From positions 1 to 41,004 of the forward strand of contig NZ_JTHN01000106.1 in assembly GCF_001399685.1 (NCBI RefSeq): a stretch of 41,004 nt of DNA, in the 5' to 3' direction. Each line of letters starts with the position of its first letter. The stretch's first letter is position 1. This document shows positions 14,856-23,864 of the stretch, one piece after another. The position numbers and the translations under genes were made by a program. The stretch comes from Paenibacillus sp. A3 (GTDB taxonomy: Bacteria; Bacillota; Bacilli; Paenibacillales; NBRC-103111). The notes below the pieces were generated by a model. That model saw only the letters and a list, made by a program, of their open reading frames with translations. It was not told the DNA's origin and ran no database searches.

Positions 14856-15797
14856 TCAGGGTTGCTCGTAGAGCCGCGCGATGGCGAGCGCCTCTTCCCG
14901 TACCCGGCTGGCAACGGCTTCCGGCTCCAGCACCTTCACATCGGCGCCGTAAGACAGCAGATGAGCGTACGTCCAGGGCGCGTCCGGATGGGAAGCGCGA
15001 ACGATGAGCGCCCCGTCCGGACCGTACTCGATTTGCTCGGGCTTATAATAATCCTCCACCGGCACCCGGACCTTCGAGGTGAATTGCAGCACGAGGTTCA
15101 CGGAATGGGGAGAATCGCGCCGCATCCAACGGCTATCCAATGCTTCTGTCGGCAGCTGGCGAGGTTCGAACGTCTCTGTTCTAGACTGTAAATTCCGCAT
15201 CCGGGACAGCCGGAATATCCGAAAATCTTCCCGCAACCGGCAATAGCCGTACATGTACCACACGTAGCCTTTAAGCACCACGCTCATCGGTTCGCACAGA
15301 CGCTCGGCCTGCTCCCCTTTTCCGTTCGTATACTCAAAGGCGGCAAGCCGGTTTTCCCGGATCGATTGCCTCAGCGTTTCCAGCTTTTCTTTGTCGGCGG
15401 TTCCGTTCCTCCAGGGATTCATATCGATAATGATCTGCTTGGAGGCGTCCGTCACGCTTCCTTGCTCGGATTTCGCCAGAAGCGCGCCGACTTTGTCCAG
15501 CAGACTCCCGAAATGCCGGTCGTCCAAGGTGGTCTGCATGCCGCGCAGCGCGACGATGAGCGACTGGAGCTCGTCGAAGGACAGGAGCTGACGGTCCAGC
15601 CGGTAGCGGTCCGTAATCTCGTAGCCGCCGGTCTGACCGGCGTAAGAAACGATCGGAATCCCCGCTTGGTTGATCGCTTCGATATCCCGGTACACCGTCC
15701 GCAGCGACACTTCGAAGCGCTCGGACAATTCCTTGGCGCTTACCCGTTTGCGGTTAAGCAGCAGCATGGTGATGGCCAGCAGCCGGTCGAGTTTCAT
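14856..15797 (-). CDS. WYL-domain transcriptional regulator, YafY-like
   Basis: A 313-residue regulator. The N-terminal HTH_11 domain reads KLDRLLAITMLLLNRKRVSA, then KELSERFEVSLRTVYRDIEAI. A WYL domain follows, with the marker segment VLKGYVWYMYGYCRLREDFR and FRLSRM, and a C-terminal WCX-like extension. WYL proteins sense nucleic acids or nucleotides, and many respond to DNA damage. The start is ATG 15797 with AAAGGA 12 bases upstream; the longer frame to 15929 has no homologous residues. The neighbour on the same strand is dinB, so the regulator may control it. It begins 131 bases from the terminator of the gene at 16218. Confidence 0.88.
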   Translation of the reverse strand: MKLDRLLAITMLLLNRKRVSAKELSERFEVSLRTVYRDIEAINQAGIPIVSYAGQTGGYEITDRYRLDRQLLSFDELQSLIVALRGMQTTLDDRHFGSLLDKVGALLAKSEQGSVTDASKQIIIDMNPWRNGTADKEKLETLRQSIRENRLAAFEYTNGKGEQAERLCEPMSVVLKGYVWYMYGYCRLREDFRIFRLSRMRNLQSRTETFEPRQLPTEALDSRWMRRDSPHSVNLVLQFTSKVRVPVEDYYKPEQIEYGPDGALIVRASHPDAPWTYAHLLSYGADVKVLEPEAVASRVREEALAIARLYEQP

Positions 15798-15927
15798 AAA
15801 ATGCAGCCGTCCTTTGTTCCCGATTGGATGTCGGTTGGTGTTCATGCCTAATTCTCCGTACGGGCAGCCGAATCCTTTTTTATAGAAGCGGTAAGTTGCT
15901 TTATAACGTTTGTTTTTTATGCAAAGC

Positions 15928-15948
15928 AAAAAAGCGCCGTTAAGCGCT
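15928..15948 (-). terminator. terminator on the minus strand downstream of the multi-hairpin element
   Basis: AGCGC-TTAACG-GCGCT on the minus strand is followed by TTTTT. It would end transcripts that cross the 15981-16199 element from the gene at 16218. Confidence 0.7.
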
Positions 15949-15980
15949 CTTTGAACTTGTTGAGAAAGTGGGTTTTACAA

Positions 15981-16199
15981 AAATAGAGATACATACGGAG
16001 GTGGGGTATCTACTGGAGGAGCGATAGCGCTCGCCTTTGTCTGCGGGAAATACCCGCTGCTAAGCGGCTTTAATCAAAATTTCCCGCGAACCCGGGGTCC
16101 CCGCAAAGTACTCGGACTTAGCTTCCCTGATTCAACTTCACTTTGCGGGGTGGGGCAGCGACCGGAAGTAGATACCCCACCCCTTCGTAACCTCTATTG
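15981..16199. repeat. 219-bp multi-hairpin element with terminal inverted repeats
   Basis: The arms GGTGGGGTATCTACT (about 16000-16015) and its exact reverse complement (about 16167-16181) continue outward as an imperfect match ending in AATAGAG/CTCTATT. Inside stand three separate stems: GAGCG/CGCTC, GCGGGAAAT/ATTTCCCGC (which encloses CCGCT/AGCGG), and CCCCGCAAAGT/ACTTTGCGGGG. Together they form a cloverleaf-like fold. No coding frame fills it and no transposase is nearby. It could be a non-autonomous mobile repeat or a structured RNA in the 3' region of the gene at 16218. Confidence 0.75.
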
Positions 16200-16217
16200 G
16201 TCTATTTGAGCACGGAA

Positions 16218-17354
16218 CTAACGGATCGTGATCGTCCCGGCTTCGGACTTTACGTCCGCTTTCAGGATGTCCGAGAAAAAGGTCAGCGGCACGTACATTT
16301 TCCCTTCGCTGTTGATCGCCGGGGCGGTACCCAGAGAGACCGGAGCCATTTTGTTGATGACGTACTCATCCTTGCCCGTCCGCACGATCGTCCACTGGGC
16401 TCCCTTTTGCAGCTCCACGGCTTGCTGCTCGGCGTTCCATTTCAGCTCGTAGCCGAGGGCTTCGGCGACGCTCCGCAAAGGCACGGTCACGGTGCCTTTG
16501 GCGTCGGCGTAGACGGCTGCATCGACGGTGGACAGCTCGGTACCGTTCACGACAAGCTTCTGCGGCAGGTCGCCCGCTTCGGTGCCCGGTGTCTGCACTT
16601 GCTTCGGCAGCGGGATGGTGAATTCCGGCATGCCTGCGGCGTAAGGCGCGATCTCGTACGACCCGAAGACGATGACGGCGCTGCCCTGATGAATATAGAA
16701 CGACTGCGCATCGGCGATGCCTTCGAAGCCGTCTTTGAAATAATCGTCCGGATGCTTGGCGATCTCGTCCTTGATGTGCTTATCGATCGTCTGCTTGTAG
16801 TCCACGCCGAACAGGTCTTTCAGCTCGATCCGCTTCGCGGCTTCTTGATTCAGCACGTTGTATGTATCGGTGCGCGGCAAACCGTGGGCTCCTCCCGTAT
16901 ACACGTAAGTCGTTACTGCGATGGAGAACATGTCCGCATCGGCCGCGCCGCCTCCGGCTTTCACTTCGTACTTGACGGCGACCTCGTACGGTCTGAATTC
17001 GTAGCCCGCTTTTTTGGCTTCGGCCGCGTCATTTTCCGCTTGCTTCTTCAGCAGCTCCAAGTCTTTCATCGCATCACGCTCCAGAATATCGTTCAGCTCG
17101 TCTTGGTATTTTTTATCTTTGAGCCCTTCGATGACCGGGATGCTCAGATCCGCGGAGTACAGATCGGTCTTCTCTTGTACGGCCTTGGCCGATACTTTGA
17201 CGGCACCTTGCTGAACGGGAGCGGAGATCGGCACGGCTTGAACGGGAGCGTTCGCGGAGGAAGGCTCGGCACTTACCCGGGAACCAGGGATGCCTGCGGT
17301 CAATAGGCAAGCTCCTGCGATGCTGAGAGTCAATAGTTTGAACGGTGTTTTCAT
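16218..17354 (-). CDS. secreted protein with DUF4163/DUF3298 and copper-amine-oxidase N-terminal domain
   Basis: A 378-residue exported protein. A signal peptide spans about residues 1-29 (MKTPFKLLTLSIAGACLLTA, cleavage near VSA-EPS). Residues about 55-150 match the DUF4163 (PdaC-like) fold and about 150-240 DUF3298, with GGAHGLP and PDDYFKD as markers. The last 110 residues form a copper-amine-oxidase N-terminal-like domain (VPLRSVAEALGYELKWN and VPLTFFSDIL), a module that Paenibacillus uses as a cell-envelope domain without amine oxidase activity. The start is ATG 17354 with AGGAGGG 8 bases upstream; the longer frame to 17414 is not supported. PdaC-type domains occur in peptidoglycan deacetylases, but no deacetylase module is present. 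The function is a surface or envelope role, otherwise unknown. Confidence 0.85.
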   Translation of the reverse strand: MKTPFKLLTLSIAGACLLTAGIPGSRVSAEPSSANAPVQAVPISAPVQQGAVKVSAKAVQEKTDLYSADLSIPVIEGLKDKKYQDELNDILERDAMKDLELLKKQAENDAAEAKKAGYEFRPYEVAVKYEVKAGGGAADADMFSIAVTTYVYTGGAHGLPRTDTYNVLNQEAAKRIELKDLFGVDYKQTIDKHIKDEIAKHPDDYFKDGFEGIADAQSFYIHQGSAVIVFGSYEIAPYAAGMPEFTIPLPKQVQTPGTEAGDLPQKLVVNGTELSTVDAAVYADAKGTVTVPLRSVAEALGYELKWNAEQQAVELQKGAQWTIVRTGKDEYVINKMAPVSLGTAPAINSEGKMYVPLTFFSDILKADVKSEAGTITIR

Positions 17355-17562
17355 AAAAGTCCCTCCTGGGTTGTAATGATTTGATGCTTTGATTATAGGA
17401 CGAATGACTGGCAAGAAAGTTACAATCTGGTTACAAACTCCCGTGACGGCTAGTTCGGTAAAAGATGATTAGAAGTCTTTTTTTACTTTGATGCGGCCGT
17501 TCCGGTACATTACAATAAATGGTACAACAGTTTTATCGGCTTGAAGAATGGGAGGAAAACAA

Positions 17563-18642
17563 TTGACCGTATACCATCTGCGCGATTGGGGCTGGGACGA
17601 CCGGCGGGAGGAGGCGTTCGCCCCTTACCGTGAGGCCGGACACGAGCCCGGGCGCATCATTTTGGAGCATAAGCATGTTTACCGCGCGGTGACGGCTGGC
17701 GGAGAGCTGCTGGCCGAAGTATCGGGGCGGCTTAGGCATCAAGCGACCGGCCGGGCCGATTATCCCGCCGTCGGCGATTGGGTGGCGCTGCAGCCGCGAG
17801 CGGAGGACGGGCGCGCGATCGTGCACACGGTGCTCCCGAGGGAGAGCAAGTTTTCGCGCAAAGCAGCCGGGTCGGCCGTCGAGGAGCAGATCGTCGCGTC
17901 CAATGTCGACACGGTGTTTTTGGTGCATGCGCTGAATGCGGATTTTAACGTGCGGCGGCTGGAGCGTTACTTGACCTTGTCCTACGAGAGCGGGGCGGCG
18001 CCCGTCGTGCTGCTCAGCAAAGCGGATCTGTGCGAGGACGTACCAGGTAAAATAGCCGCTGTGGAGGCCGTGGCGCCGGGCGTGCCGGTGCATGCGATCA
18101 GCTCCGCGCGCGGCGAAGGCTTGGATGCGCTGGCCGCCTATTTGAAGCCGGGTCGGACGTTGGCGCTCCTCGGGTCCTCGGGAGCCGGGAAATCCACGCT
18201 GGCCAATATGCTCTACGGCGAGGCCATCTTGGACACCGGGGAGATCCGCGAGGGAGACGGACGCGGCCGGCATACGACGACCCACCGCGAGCTTGTGCTG
18301 CTGCCCGGGGGCGCGCTGCTGATCGATACGCCCGGAATGCGGGAATTGCAGCTGTGGGAGGCGGAATCCGGCCTGGACGCCGCCTTCCGCGACGTGGAGC
18401 TGCTGGCCGCGGGCTGCCGGTTCGGCAACTGTACGCACCGGGAGGAGCCCGGCTGCGCCGTCAAGGAAGCGCTGGAGAACGGCACGCTCGACCGGGGACG
18501 GTATCATAACTACGTGAAGCTGCAGAAGGAGCTGGCGTTCCAAGCCCGCAAGGAAGACAAGGGCTTGCAGCGGGCGGAGAAGGACCGGTGGAAAAAGCTC
18601 AACCAATCGGTGAAAAAGCATCCGAAGCGTCCGTTGGATTAA
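17563..18642 (+). CDS. rsgA: ribosome small-subunit-dependent GTPase A
   Basis: A 359-residue circularly permuted GTPase. The order is N-terminal OB-fold (RADYPAVGDWVAL), then G4 LLSKADL (152-155), G1 P-loop GSSGAGKST (204-212), G3 DTPGMR (255), and a C-terminal zinc site with C285, C290, H292 and C298 (CRFGNCTHREEPGC). It binds the 30S subunit during late assembly. The start is TTG 17563, 7 bases after GGGAGG; an ATG at 17548 overlaps that ribosome site. The extended N-terminus (YHLRDWGWDD) marks a variant found as an additional paralog beside the canonical rsgA of the stk-prp cluster, which is not seen here. It stands alone, so it is probably the second copy. Confidence 0.92.
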   Translation: MTVYHLRDWGWDDRREEAFAPYREAGHEPGRIILEHKHVYRAVTAGGELLAEVSGRLRHQATGRADYPAVGDWVALQPRAEDGRAIVHTVLPRESKFSRKAAGSAVEEQIVASNVDTVFLVHALNADFNVRRLERYLTLSYESGAAPVVLLSKADLCEDVPGKIAAVEAVAPGVPVHAISSARGEGLDALAAYLKPGRTLALLGSSGAGKSTLANMLYGEAILDTGEIREGDGRGRHTTTHRELVLLPGGALLIDTPGMRELQLWEAESGLDAAFRDVELLAAGCRFGNCTHREEPGCAVKEALENGTLDRGRYHNYVKLQKELAFQARKEDKGLQRAEKDRWKKLNQSVKKHPKRPLD

Positions 18643-18664
18643 ATATGCCATTCAAGGACCATAC

Positions 18665-18703
18665 AAAGCCCATTCTTTTCGAAAACCGGAGAGAATGGGC
18701 TTT
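18665..18703. terminator. hairpin after rsgA
   Basis: AAAGCCCATTCT pairs perfectly with AGAATGGGCTTT (12 bp). The T run is short. It separates rsgA from the MFS gene. Confidence 0.65.
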
Positions 18704-18791
18704 GCGCTTGGTTTTGCCGGAAGAGCCTTCCATTTTCGGTCGGTTCGGTATACAATCCAGAGACAGCTTCAAATTTAAGGGAGAACTGTAT

Positions 18792-20081
18792 ATGTGGACG
18801 AACCGGAACGTATGGATTGTCCTGGCAGGGGAATTTATCGCCGGGCTTGGCTTGTGGATGTCGATTATTGCCAACTTGGAGTTTATGCAGCAGAAGGTGC
18901 CTTCGGATTTCATGAAGTCGCTTATTTTATTCGCCGGGCTGCTCGCCGGGGTGCTGTTCGGTCCGCTGGCCGGACGGGTCATCGACACGACCTCCAAGAA
19001 AAAGGTACTGCTGATCTCGGGCGCCGGACGCCTTGTCAGTGTCAGCTTTATGTTTGTTGCACTGTATTTCGATTCCATCTGGTGGATGGTGCTGTTCGCC
19101 GTAACGCTGCAAATATCGGCGGCGTTCTATTTCCCGGCGCTGCAGTCCGTCATACCGCTGATCGTGAAGGAGCGGGAGCTGCTCGCCTTAAACGGCGTAC
19201 ATATGAACGCGGGTACGATCGCACGTATTCTGGGGACGACCTTGGCCGGGCTGATGCTGACCGTGATGAGTCTGAAAGGCTTGTATGTCGCCTCCTTCGT
19301 CGCTTATGTGGCGCTGCTTGCGTCTACCGCCTTCCTGAACGTGCCCGAGCCCGGCTTGCGGCGGGCGAAAGAGGCTGACAAAGGGGCGGCGGCCGTACCG
19401 GGCGGGGAGCCGGAGCAGGCCGAAAGCGGCCGGCGCGGCAGCGATCCGGCAGAACAGGCGCCGCCTGCGGAGCAAAGCGGCTTCAAGGCGCTTCTGCCGC
19501 TGCTGCGTTCGGAGCCGACCGTGCTGACGGTGCTCTGGCTGACGCTGGTGCCGACGCTGTTCATCGGCGGCTTCAACCTGATGGTCATCAACATCAGCGA
19601 GCTGCAGCACGATGCGCAGGTGAAAGGGCTGCTCTATGCCGTGGAAGGGGTCAGCTTCATTCTGGCCGGCTTTCTGGTCAAGTGGATGGCCGACCGCGGC
19701 GGCTTGATGAACCGCCTGTTCCTGTTTGCGGCGATTGTGGCGGCGGCGCAGTGTCTGTTGTTTTTTGCCGATTCGAAGCTGTGCGCTTTGCTTTCGTTCG
19801 GGCTGTTCGGCTTGGCGGCGGGCGGATTTTTCCCGGCGGCGGCGACCTTGTTCCAGAAGCAAATTCCGAAAGCGTATCACGGCCGCTTCTTCTCGTTCCG
19901 CAGCATGCTCGACCGCGTCGTATTCCAGGTCGTTCTGCTGAGCACGGGGCTGCTGCTGGATTTGATCGGGCTGCAGCTCATGGTGCTGCTGTACGGGGTG
20001 CTATCGTTTTTGCTCGTTGCCGTCTTTGCCGTGCGTGAAGCCAGGTCGGCGAAGGAGGATCGGGCGGAAGCTTCGTTATGA
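18792..20081 (+). CDS. MFS transporter
   Basis: A 429-residue membrane protein with about 12 hydrophobic segments in two groups, divided by a long hydrophilic loop rich in Glu, Pro and Gly (about residues 190-225). It resembles the MFS_3 group (EntS and macrolide efflux relatives), with GPLAGRVIDTTSKKKVLL as the loop 2-3 motif and YHGRFFSFRSMLDR in the second half. The start is ATG 18792, 8 bases after AAGGGAG; the longer frame from 18588 overlaps rsgA and the hairpin at 18665 and is rejected. A TATACAAT box near 18750 may be its promoter. The substrate cannot be predicted; a drug or siderophore exporter is likely. Confidence 0.85.
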   Translation: MWTNRNVWIVLAGEFIAGLGLWMSIIANLEFMQQKVPSDFMKSLILFAGLLAGVLFGPLAGRVIDTTSKKKVLLISGAGRLVSVSFMFVALYFDSIWWMVLFAVTLQISAAFYFPALQSVIPLIVKERELLALNGVHMNAGTIARILGTTLAGLMLTVMSLKGLYVASFVAYVALLASTAFLNVPEPGLRRAKEADKGAAAVPGGEPEQAESGRRGSDPAEQAPPAEQSGFKALLPLLRSEPTVLTVLWLTLVPTLFIGGFNLMVINISELQHDAQVKGLLYAVEGVSFILAGFLVKWMADRGGLMNRLFLFAAIVAAAQCLLFFADSKLCALLSFGLFGLAAGGFFPAAATLFQKQIPKAYHGRFFSFRSMLDRVVFQVVLLSTGLLLDLIGLQLMVLLYGVLSFLLVAVFAVREARSAKEDRAEASL

Positions 20082-20199
20082 TGGAGGAGCCGTTAAACGA
20101 AGCACATCATCGCCATCCTCGCAGAGCGCGTTAAGTATGGTGATCTACGATTTCAAACCAACAGGCTTAGAGACTAGTCACATAAAGTTCGGATGTTGA

Positions 20200-20227
20200 A
20201 GGCGGGGAGCTTATCCCCGCCTGTTTT
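20200..20227 (+). terminator. terminator at the left edge of the AT-rich island
   Basis: AGGCGGGGA pairs with TCCCCGCCT around GCTTA. GTTTT follows. It ends the MFS transcript, and the AT-rich sequence begins beyond it. Confidence 0.85.
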
Positions 20228-20875
20228 CTTACATTAATAGTTCCCTCTTGCTCCCTCATTTTTACACCTCAAAAATCGAGCGGTTAAAATACCGATAATC
20301 AGGAACGGTTACGATAATTCTGCAAATTTGGTAATACTCTTCTTGAACCTCCGCCTGCAGAACTTTTCTGAAAAAAGTTTAAAATCTCCGAATAGGAATA
20401 TGTCCGATAGTATTTCAGATTTAATTAGCCAAAATATTCTGTTATGGGACCATTTTGATTTTTAACATGGCAATTTTTAACAAAGTAAATGTATTTTGAT
20501 TTTCATTTTTAAGTACCACAGTCCTTCTCCGAAAACCAATAAATAAGTAGATTGTAACTATTAACACTTAATGTAATTATATGGTATTATATCCGTGTAA
20601 TCCGATAAACTACTGAGGCTCGACAAAATATTTTATTAGAGGGAGGGTGTTAAAGGATGGTGGGCGTTAAATAAGAACTGAAATAATAAAATGGAACCCC
20701 TTTTTCCAAGCGACTTTGCAGTGAAAACAACAGGTATTTTGAAATAATCTACGTTTACGCTCTCTCTGAGAACCAAAGATTTTTCCAGTATAAGTCTAGA
20801 ACCAAGACATAATCGTTGATCATATTATGATGCTTGTGAAATTCTCTATCAATAAATCATAAAGGGTGAAAGAAT
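20228..20875 (+). other. AT-rich left margin of the island, no gene
   Basis: No frame with a ribosome site and a credible product was found. It holds a promoter at 20561, and a possible leader frame of five codons (ATG at 20657, MVGVK) after AAAGG. Base composition differs clearly from the flanks. Confidence 0.55.
20561..20590 (+). promoter_or_regulatory. candidate promoter of the island operon
   Basis: TTAACA, an 18-base spacer and TATTAT. It stands 285 bases before the first gene and would give a long leader. Confidence 0.5.
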
Positions 20876-21733
20876 ATGTTTCCTAAAAAATTGTTAATTT
20901 CATCAATTCTAGCCGCTGTTCTGTCAATCAGTAGTGTTAACGCGGCTACCATTGATTTAGGGGCAACCAATCCGGCCGGGTATCAAAAATATGGCAATTG
21001 TGCACATGAGGATAGATACTCTGGTGCAGTTTATACAGACAAATTCATCAATGGCTTTTTTGATCCAGTTTTGAATTATTGGTATGCAAACAAAAAGTTT
21101 CTTTATAGGGATAATAATTCATGGGAAACAGATTTACTCCATTCTGGTATGTACAAAATTGGTTACGATAATGTTGATTCTGTTGATTTTATGGTATTTA
21201 CCGGACATGGCTATGGACCGGGAGGGCATGGTGTTACTTACAATTCAAATCACTTTTACACTATGAATAGTTCGTCGCTTTTTCATCCATCTGGCGACGA
21301 AGGTGAACGAGAAGATAATGCGAATGCTGATTCTAATGAGATTTGGTGGGGGTACGAGGGTCACAATGTTTCTCCTAAAACCAAGTGGGTGTCAACCTAT
21401 AGCTGCAATTTTTTGAATGATAGTAACCCTAAATGGGCAACTATTATGCAAGGAGTACATATGGTTACCGGTTTTGGTAACGTTATGTATATGTACTCTG
21501 ATGAAGGAACTTACTATTCAACACAATTGAGACAAAATGCCAAGATAAAGGATGCATTTTTTAATGCCGCAAGGGCATATCAAATTCATAGTGCTGATCC
21601 AGTAATAGCTCGTGTTTTGGCTGCCGATATTTCAAAAGATGATACCATACAAAATTATAGTAGAAAGCCAGCCCCAATCGGTGGTAGCGACGAGTATTAT
21701 TACTGGTCTTTAACTGTTCAACCATCAAATTAA
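20876..21733 (+). CDS. secreted DUF6345-like protein, possible caspase-like (clan CD) hydrolase
   Basis: A 285-residue exported protein. The signal peptide is residues 1-24 (KKLLISSILAAVLSISSVNA). The mature part resembles the DUF6345 family as I remember it: MVFTGHGYGPGGHG with H111-G112, and WVSTYSCNFLND with C177. A His-Gly after a hydrophobic strand and a Cys after a second one, some 65 residues later, is the pattern of clan CD cysteine peptidases (caspase, gingipain, clostripain), so I infer a secreted hydrolase; this is not established. Several Trp, Tyr and Asn-rich stretches suggest an extracellular enzyme. The ribosome site is AAAGGGTG. It is the first of four closely spaced AT-rich genes, whose codon use differs from the flanks and points to transfer. 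Confidence 0.75.
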   Translation: MFPKKLLISSILAAVLSISSVNAATIDLGATNPAGYQKYGNCAHEDRYSGAVYTDKFINGFFDPVLNYWYANKKFLYRDNNSWETDLLHSGMYKIGYDNVDSVDFMVFTGHGYGPGGHGVTYNSNHFYTMNSSSLFHPSGDEGEREDNANADSNEIWWGYEGHNVSPKTKWVSTYSCNFLNDSNPKWATIMQGVHMVTGFGNVMYMYSDEGTYYSTQLRQNAKIKDAFFNAARAYQIHSADPVIARVLAADISKDDTIQNYSRKPAPIGGSDEYYYWSLTVQPSN

Positions 21734-21748
21734 TTAGGAGGGTAACTT

Positions 21749-22798
21749 ATGACAAAAAAACATTTTATCTTTATTACAACCGCCGTGGTATTTTTTTTAA
21801 CATTCTATCTTTATAATGGTAAAAAAATTATTTTTTCTAATAGCGCAAATAGTGCTAACGAGAAATTAACAAAAATTAATTTTCCTGAAGTAGGAGGAGG
21901 AGTTCCGCACGAAGAGTTTCAAGTTGAATTAGACAAAGCTGAGATGGAAAAGGTCCGGAAAATAAACAGTGAGCCCTCTTATTTTAAGCACACTTCTGAT
22001 TCATTAAGTGAAAACAAAGTGGCGAAGCTAAAGGAAGTATTTAATATTCAAGCATCTGGTACGAAAAATGAATTAGGCACTAAGATTGAAGATGAGAAAC
22101 AATACTTGGAAGTTTTTAATAATGGAGTTTTCCATTATCACAATAAAAATAGAAATGATTCAATATCCATTGACGTTACGGATGAGAAAGCGAAAGAAAT
22201 TGCTACCGATTTTCTTAAAAAAAATCATCTATTACCAAATGATTTCACTATTACTAGTGTCGCTCATGAAACTATTACAAGTGCTAAAAATCCAAACGAT
22301 AAAAAAATTCTTAGAAAAGAAGTTTATTTTAACCGTTCATTAGACGGTATGAAGGTTTACGGTATTTCAAGAATAATTGTTTCAATTGGTGATAAAGGAC
22401 AAATTGATACTGTCTTCTCTTTGAATCGTCCAACTGATTTGAAAGGAAATCCAATAAAATTAAAAAGTATCGATAATGTTATAGATGATTTAATAAAGCT
22501 TAAAGGGACTGTAAATATTCACTCTGATTCTAAGAAGGTGAAAATTAATAAAATTGAATTATCATATTGGGAAGACTCAACCCCGACTAGTACTCAAGAG
22601 TTTATTCAACCAGTCTATCATTTAAAAGGGGACAATATAGATGAAAAAGGAATTACTATAAATTCATCTTTTGAGGCATTCATTTCGGCAATTCCTGACG
22701 AGTTTATCACTCCTGCAATTGTGCCGGAATTAAAACCTTCAGATAAAAAAACAGATACATCATTCGAAAAAAATACGGTTAATATTCCAAAAAAATAG
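21749..22798 (+). CDS. membrane-anchored propeptide-like (FTP/PepSY-like) protein
   Basis: A 349-residue protein with one N-terminal membrane helix (residues 5-22, IFITTAVVFFLTFYLY) and a long extracellular part. Residues about 190-260 hold a repeat resembling the propeptide of secreted metallopeptidases and PepSY-type modules: KEVYFNRSLDGMKVYGI, then IIVSIGDKGQIDTVFSL, then a helix (IDNVIDDLIKL). Such domains inhibit or fold their partner enzyme. The C-terminal tail is Lys- and Thr-rich. The start is ATG 21749, 6 bases after GGAGGG, and the gap to the DUF6345-like gene is only 15 bases. The direct adjacency suggests that it serves as chaperone or inhibitor of that protein. I do not recognise a closer family. 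Confidence 0.65.
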   Translation: MTKKHFIFITTAVVFFLTFYLYNGKKIIFSNSANSANEKLTKINFPEVGGGVPHEEFQVELDKAEMEKVRKINSEPSYFKHTSDSLSENKVAKLKEVFNIQASGTKNELGTKIEDEKQYLEVFNNGVFHYHNKNRNDSISIDVTDEKAKEIATDFLKKNHLLPNDFTITSVAHETITSAKNPNDKKILRKEVYFNRSLDGMKVYGISRIIVSIGDKGQIDTVFSLNRPTDLKGNPIKLKSIDNVIDDLIKLKGTVNIHSDSKKVKINKIELSYWEDSTPTSTQEFIQPVYHLKGDNIDEKGITINSSFEAFISAIPDEFITPAIVPELKPSDKKTDTSFEKNTVNIPKK

Positions 22799-22868
22799 TA
22801 GTTGTTAAGAAAAAGGTGGGTCACGAGTTTTGTTGACTCACCTAAAGTGTTATTGGAGGTACAAATTA

Positions 22869-23312
22869 TTGACCAAAAACTGGATAATTACTTTACTTGC
22901 TATTATATGCAGCATGTTATTTGCTATCTGCATAATGTTTTTTAATCAGTATAACCCCGAAGAAATGGCATGGGAGAGTTTTAGAAAAGAGCTCCGCTCA
23001 GAAAGTGTAACGAAAATTCTAATTTTAGGCACTCGCAGTCCAATACAAGTTAATGAATCAGACAAACAAAGTTTTATAAATTTTTTAAATCAAGCAACCT
23101 ATTATAAATCCAATATCAAATCTGAAGGTCCTACAGAAAAGTATATAATACAAGTTTTTTTTTCGAATGGAGAAAAACAGTCGATAGGTTATTGGTATAA
23201 GGATATATTCGAAATCAAACTAGCCAAAAAGAGCGGCAATGCTCATTTTTTAATAAAAAGTGAAGCATTCGGTGATTATTTGGAGAGGATTGTAAATTAC
23301 AGTAATGAATAA
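22869..23312 (+). CDS. small membrane-anchored protein of unknown function
   Basis: A 147-residue protein with an N-terminal membrane helix (WIITLLAIICSMLFAICIMFF) and an extracellular domain of about 115 residues. I do not recognise it. Its second part alternates short strands and helices (KILILGTRSP, YIIQVFFSNGEKQSIGYWYK) and looks like an alpha/beta sensory or immunity-type domain, which is an impression only. The start is TTG 22869, 9 bases after GGAGG; the longer frame from TTG 22830 has no ribosome site. The stop overlaps the start of the thioredoxin gene by 8 bases, so the two are translationally coupled. Composition is AT-rich like the neighbours. Confidence 0.65.
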   Translation: MTKNWIITLLAIICSMLFAICIMFFNQYNPEEMAWESFRKELRSESVTKILILGTRSPIQVNESDKQSFINFLNQATYYKSNIKSEGPTEKYIIQVFFSNGEKQSIGYWYKDIFEIKLAKKSGNAHFLIKSEAFGDYLERIVNYSNE

Positions 23313-23847
23313 TAGATCAAATTTTACAATAATTTCAATTTATTGTTTGTTGACTTGTATCGTCACAATTATATTGATTCTAATCTATTTCATGAATAAG
23401 GATGGAGATACAAATATTAATATTAAAATTGGAAGTGACGCACCAACCTTCAATTTAAAAGATTTAGATGGCAGAGTATTTAAAAATTTCCCAAATGACA
23501 GATATACATTAGTTAATTTTTGGGCATCTTGGTGCAAACCTTGTAGAGAAGAGGCAGCGATATTAAACCACTATAATCAAAACTACGGTGACAAACTATT
23601 TGTAATTGCAATCAATTCCACCAACAAAGATAACCTTGCAAGTGTTATTAACTTTCAAAAAACATATAATGTTACTTATCCTATATTATTAGATAGGTTG
23701 GGCGAAGTAAGTAAGTTATACAAAGTTACAAGCTTACCTACTACATATATAGTTGACGATCGGGGTAAAATCGTTGAGGTATTATATGGAAATTTAAATA
23801 GCAACGAGTTAATTGATAAGATCAAAAAAGTAACTCTTAGTCGTTAG
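23305..23847 (+). CDS. membrane-bound thioredoxin-like protein, TlpA/ResA type
   Basis: A 180-residue protein with one N-terminal helix (residues 8-29) and a thioredoxin fold outside the membrane. The redox motif is FWASWCKPC with C77 and C80, and the cis-Pro loop is SLPTTYIVD. It probably reduces or exchanges disulfides on the outer face of the membrane, as ResA does in cytochrome c maturation; here no cytochrome genes are near. The DUF6345-like protein of the same operon has several cysteines (C42, C177), so it may be the client. The start ATG 23305 overlaps the previous stop. AT-rich like the other three genes. Confidence 0.88.
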   Translation: MNNRSNFTIISIYCLLTCIVTIILILIYFMNKDGDTNINIKIGSDAPTFNLKDLDGRVFKNFPNDRYTLVNFWASWCKPCREEAAILNHYNQNYGDKLFVIAINSTNKDNLASVINFQKTYNVTYPILLDRLGEVSKLYKVTSLPTTYIVDDRGKIVEVLYGNLNSNELIDKIKKVTLSR

Positions 23848-23864
23848 CGATGCAATGGCACTAA

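Noticed and set aside
17533..18651. Long minus-strand frame opposite rsgA
   Set aside because: Antisense shadow; rsgA carries all GTPase motifs and a good ribosome site.
20657..20674. Five-codon leader frame MVGVK in the island leader
   Set aside because: Too short to support, although AAAGG precedes it. Kept only as a note.
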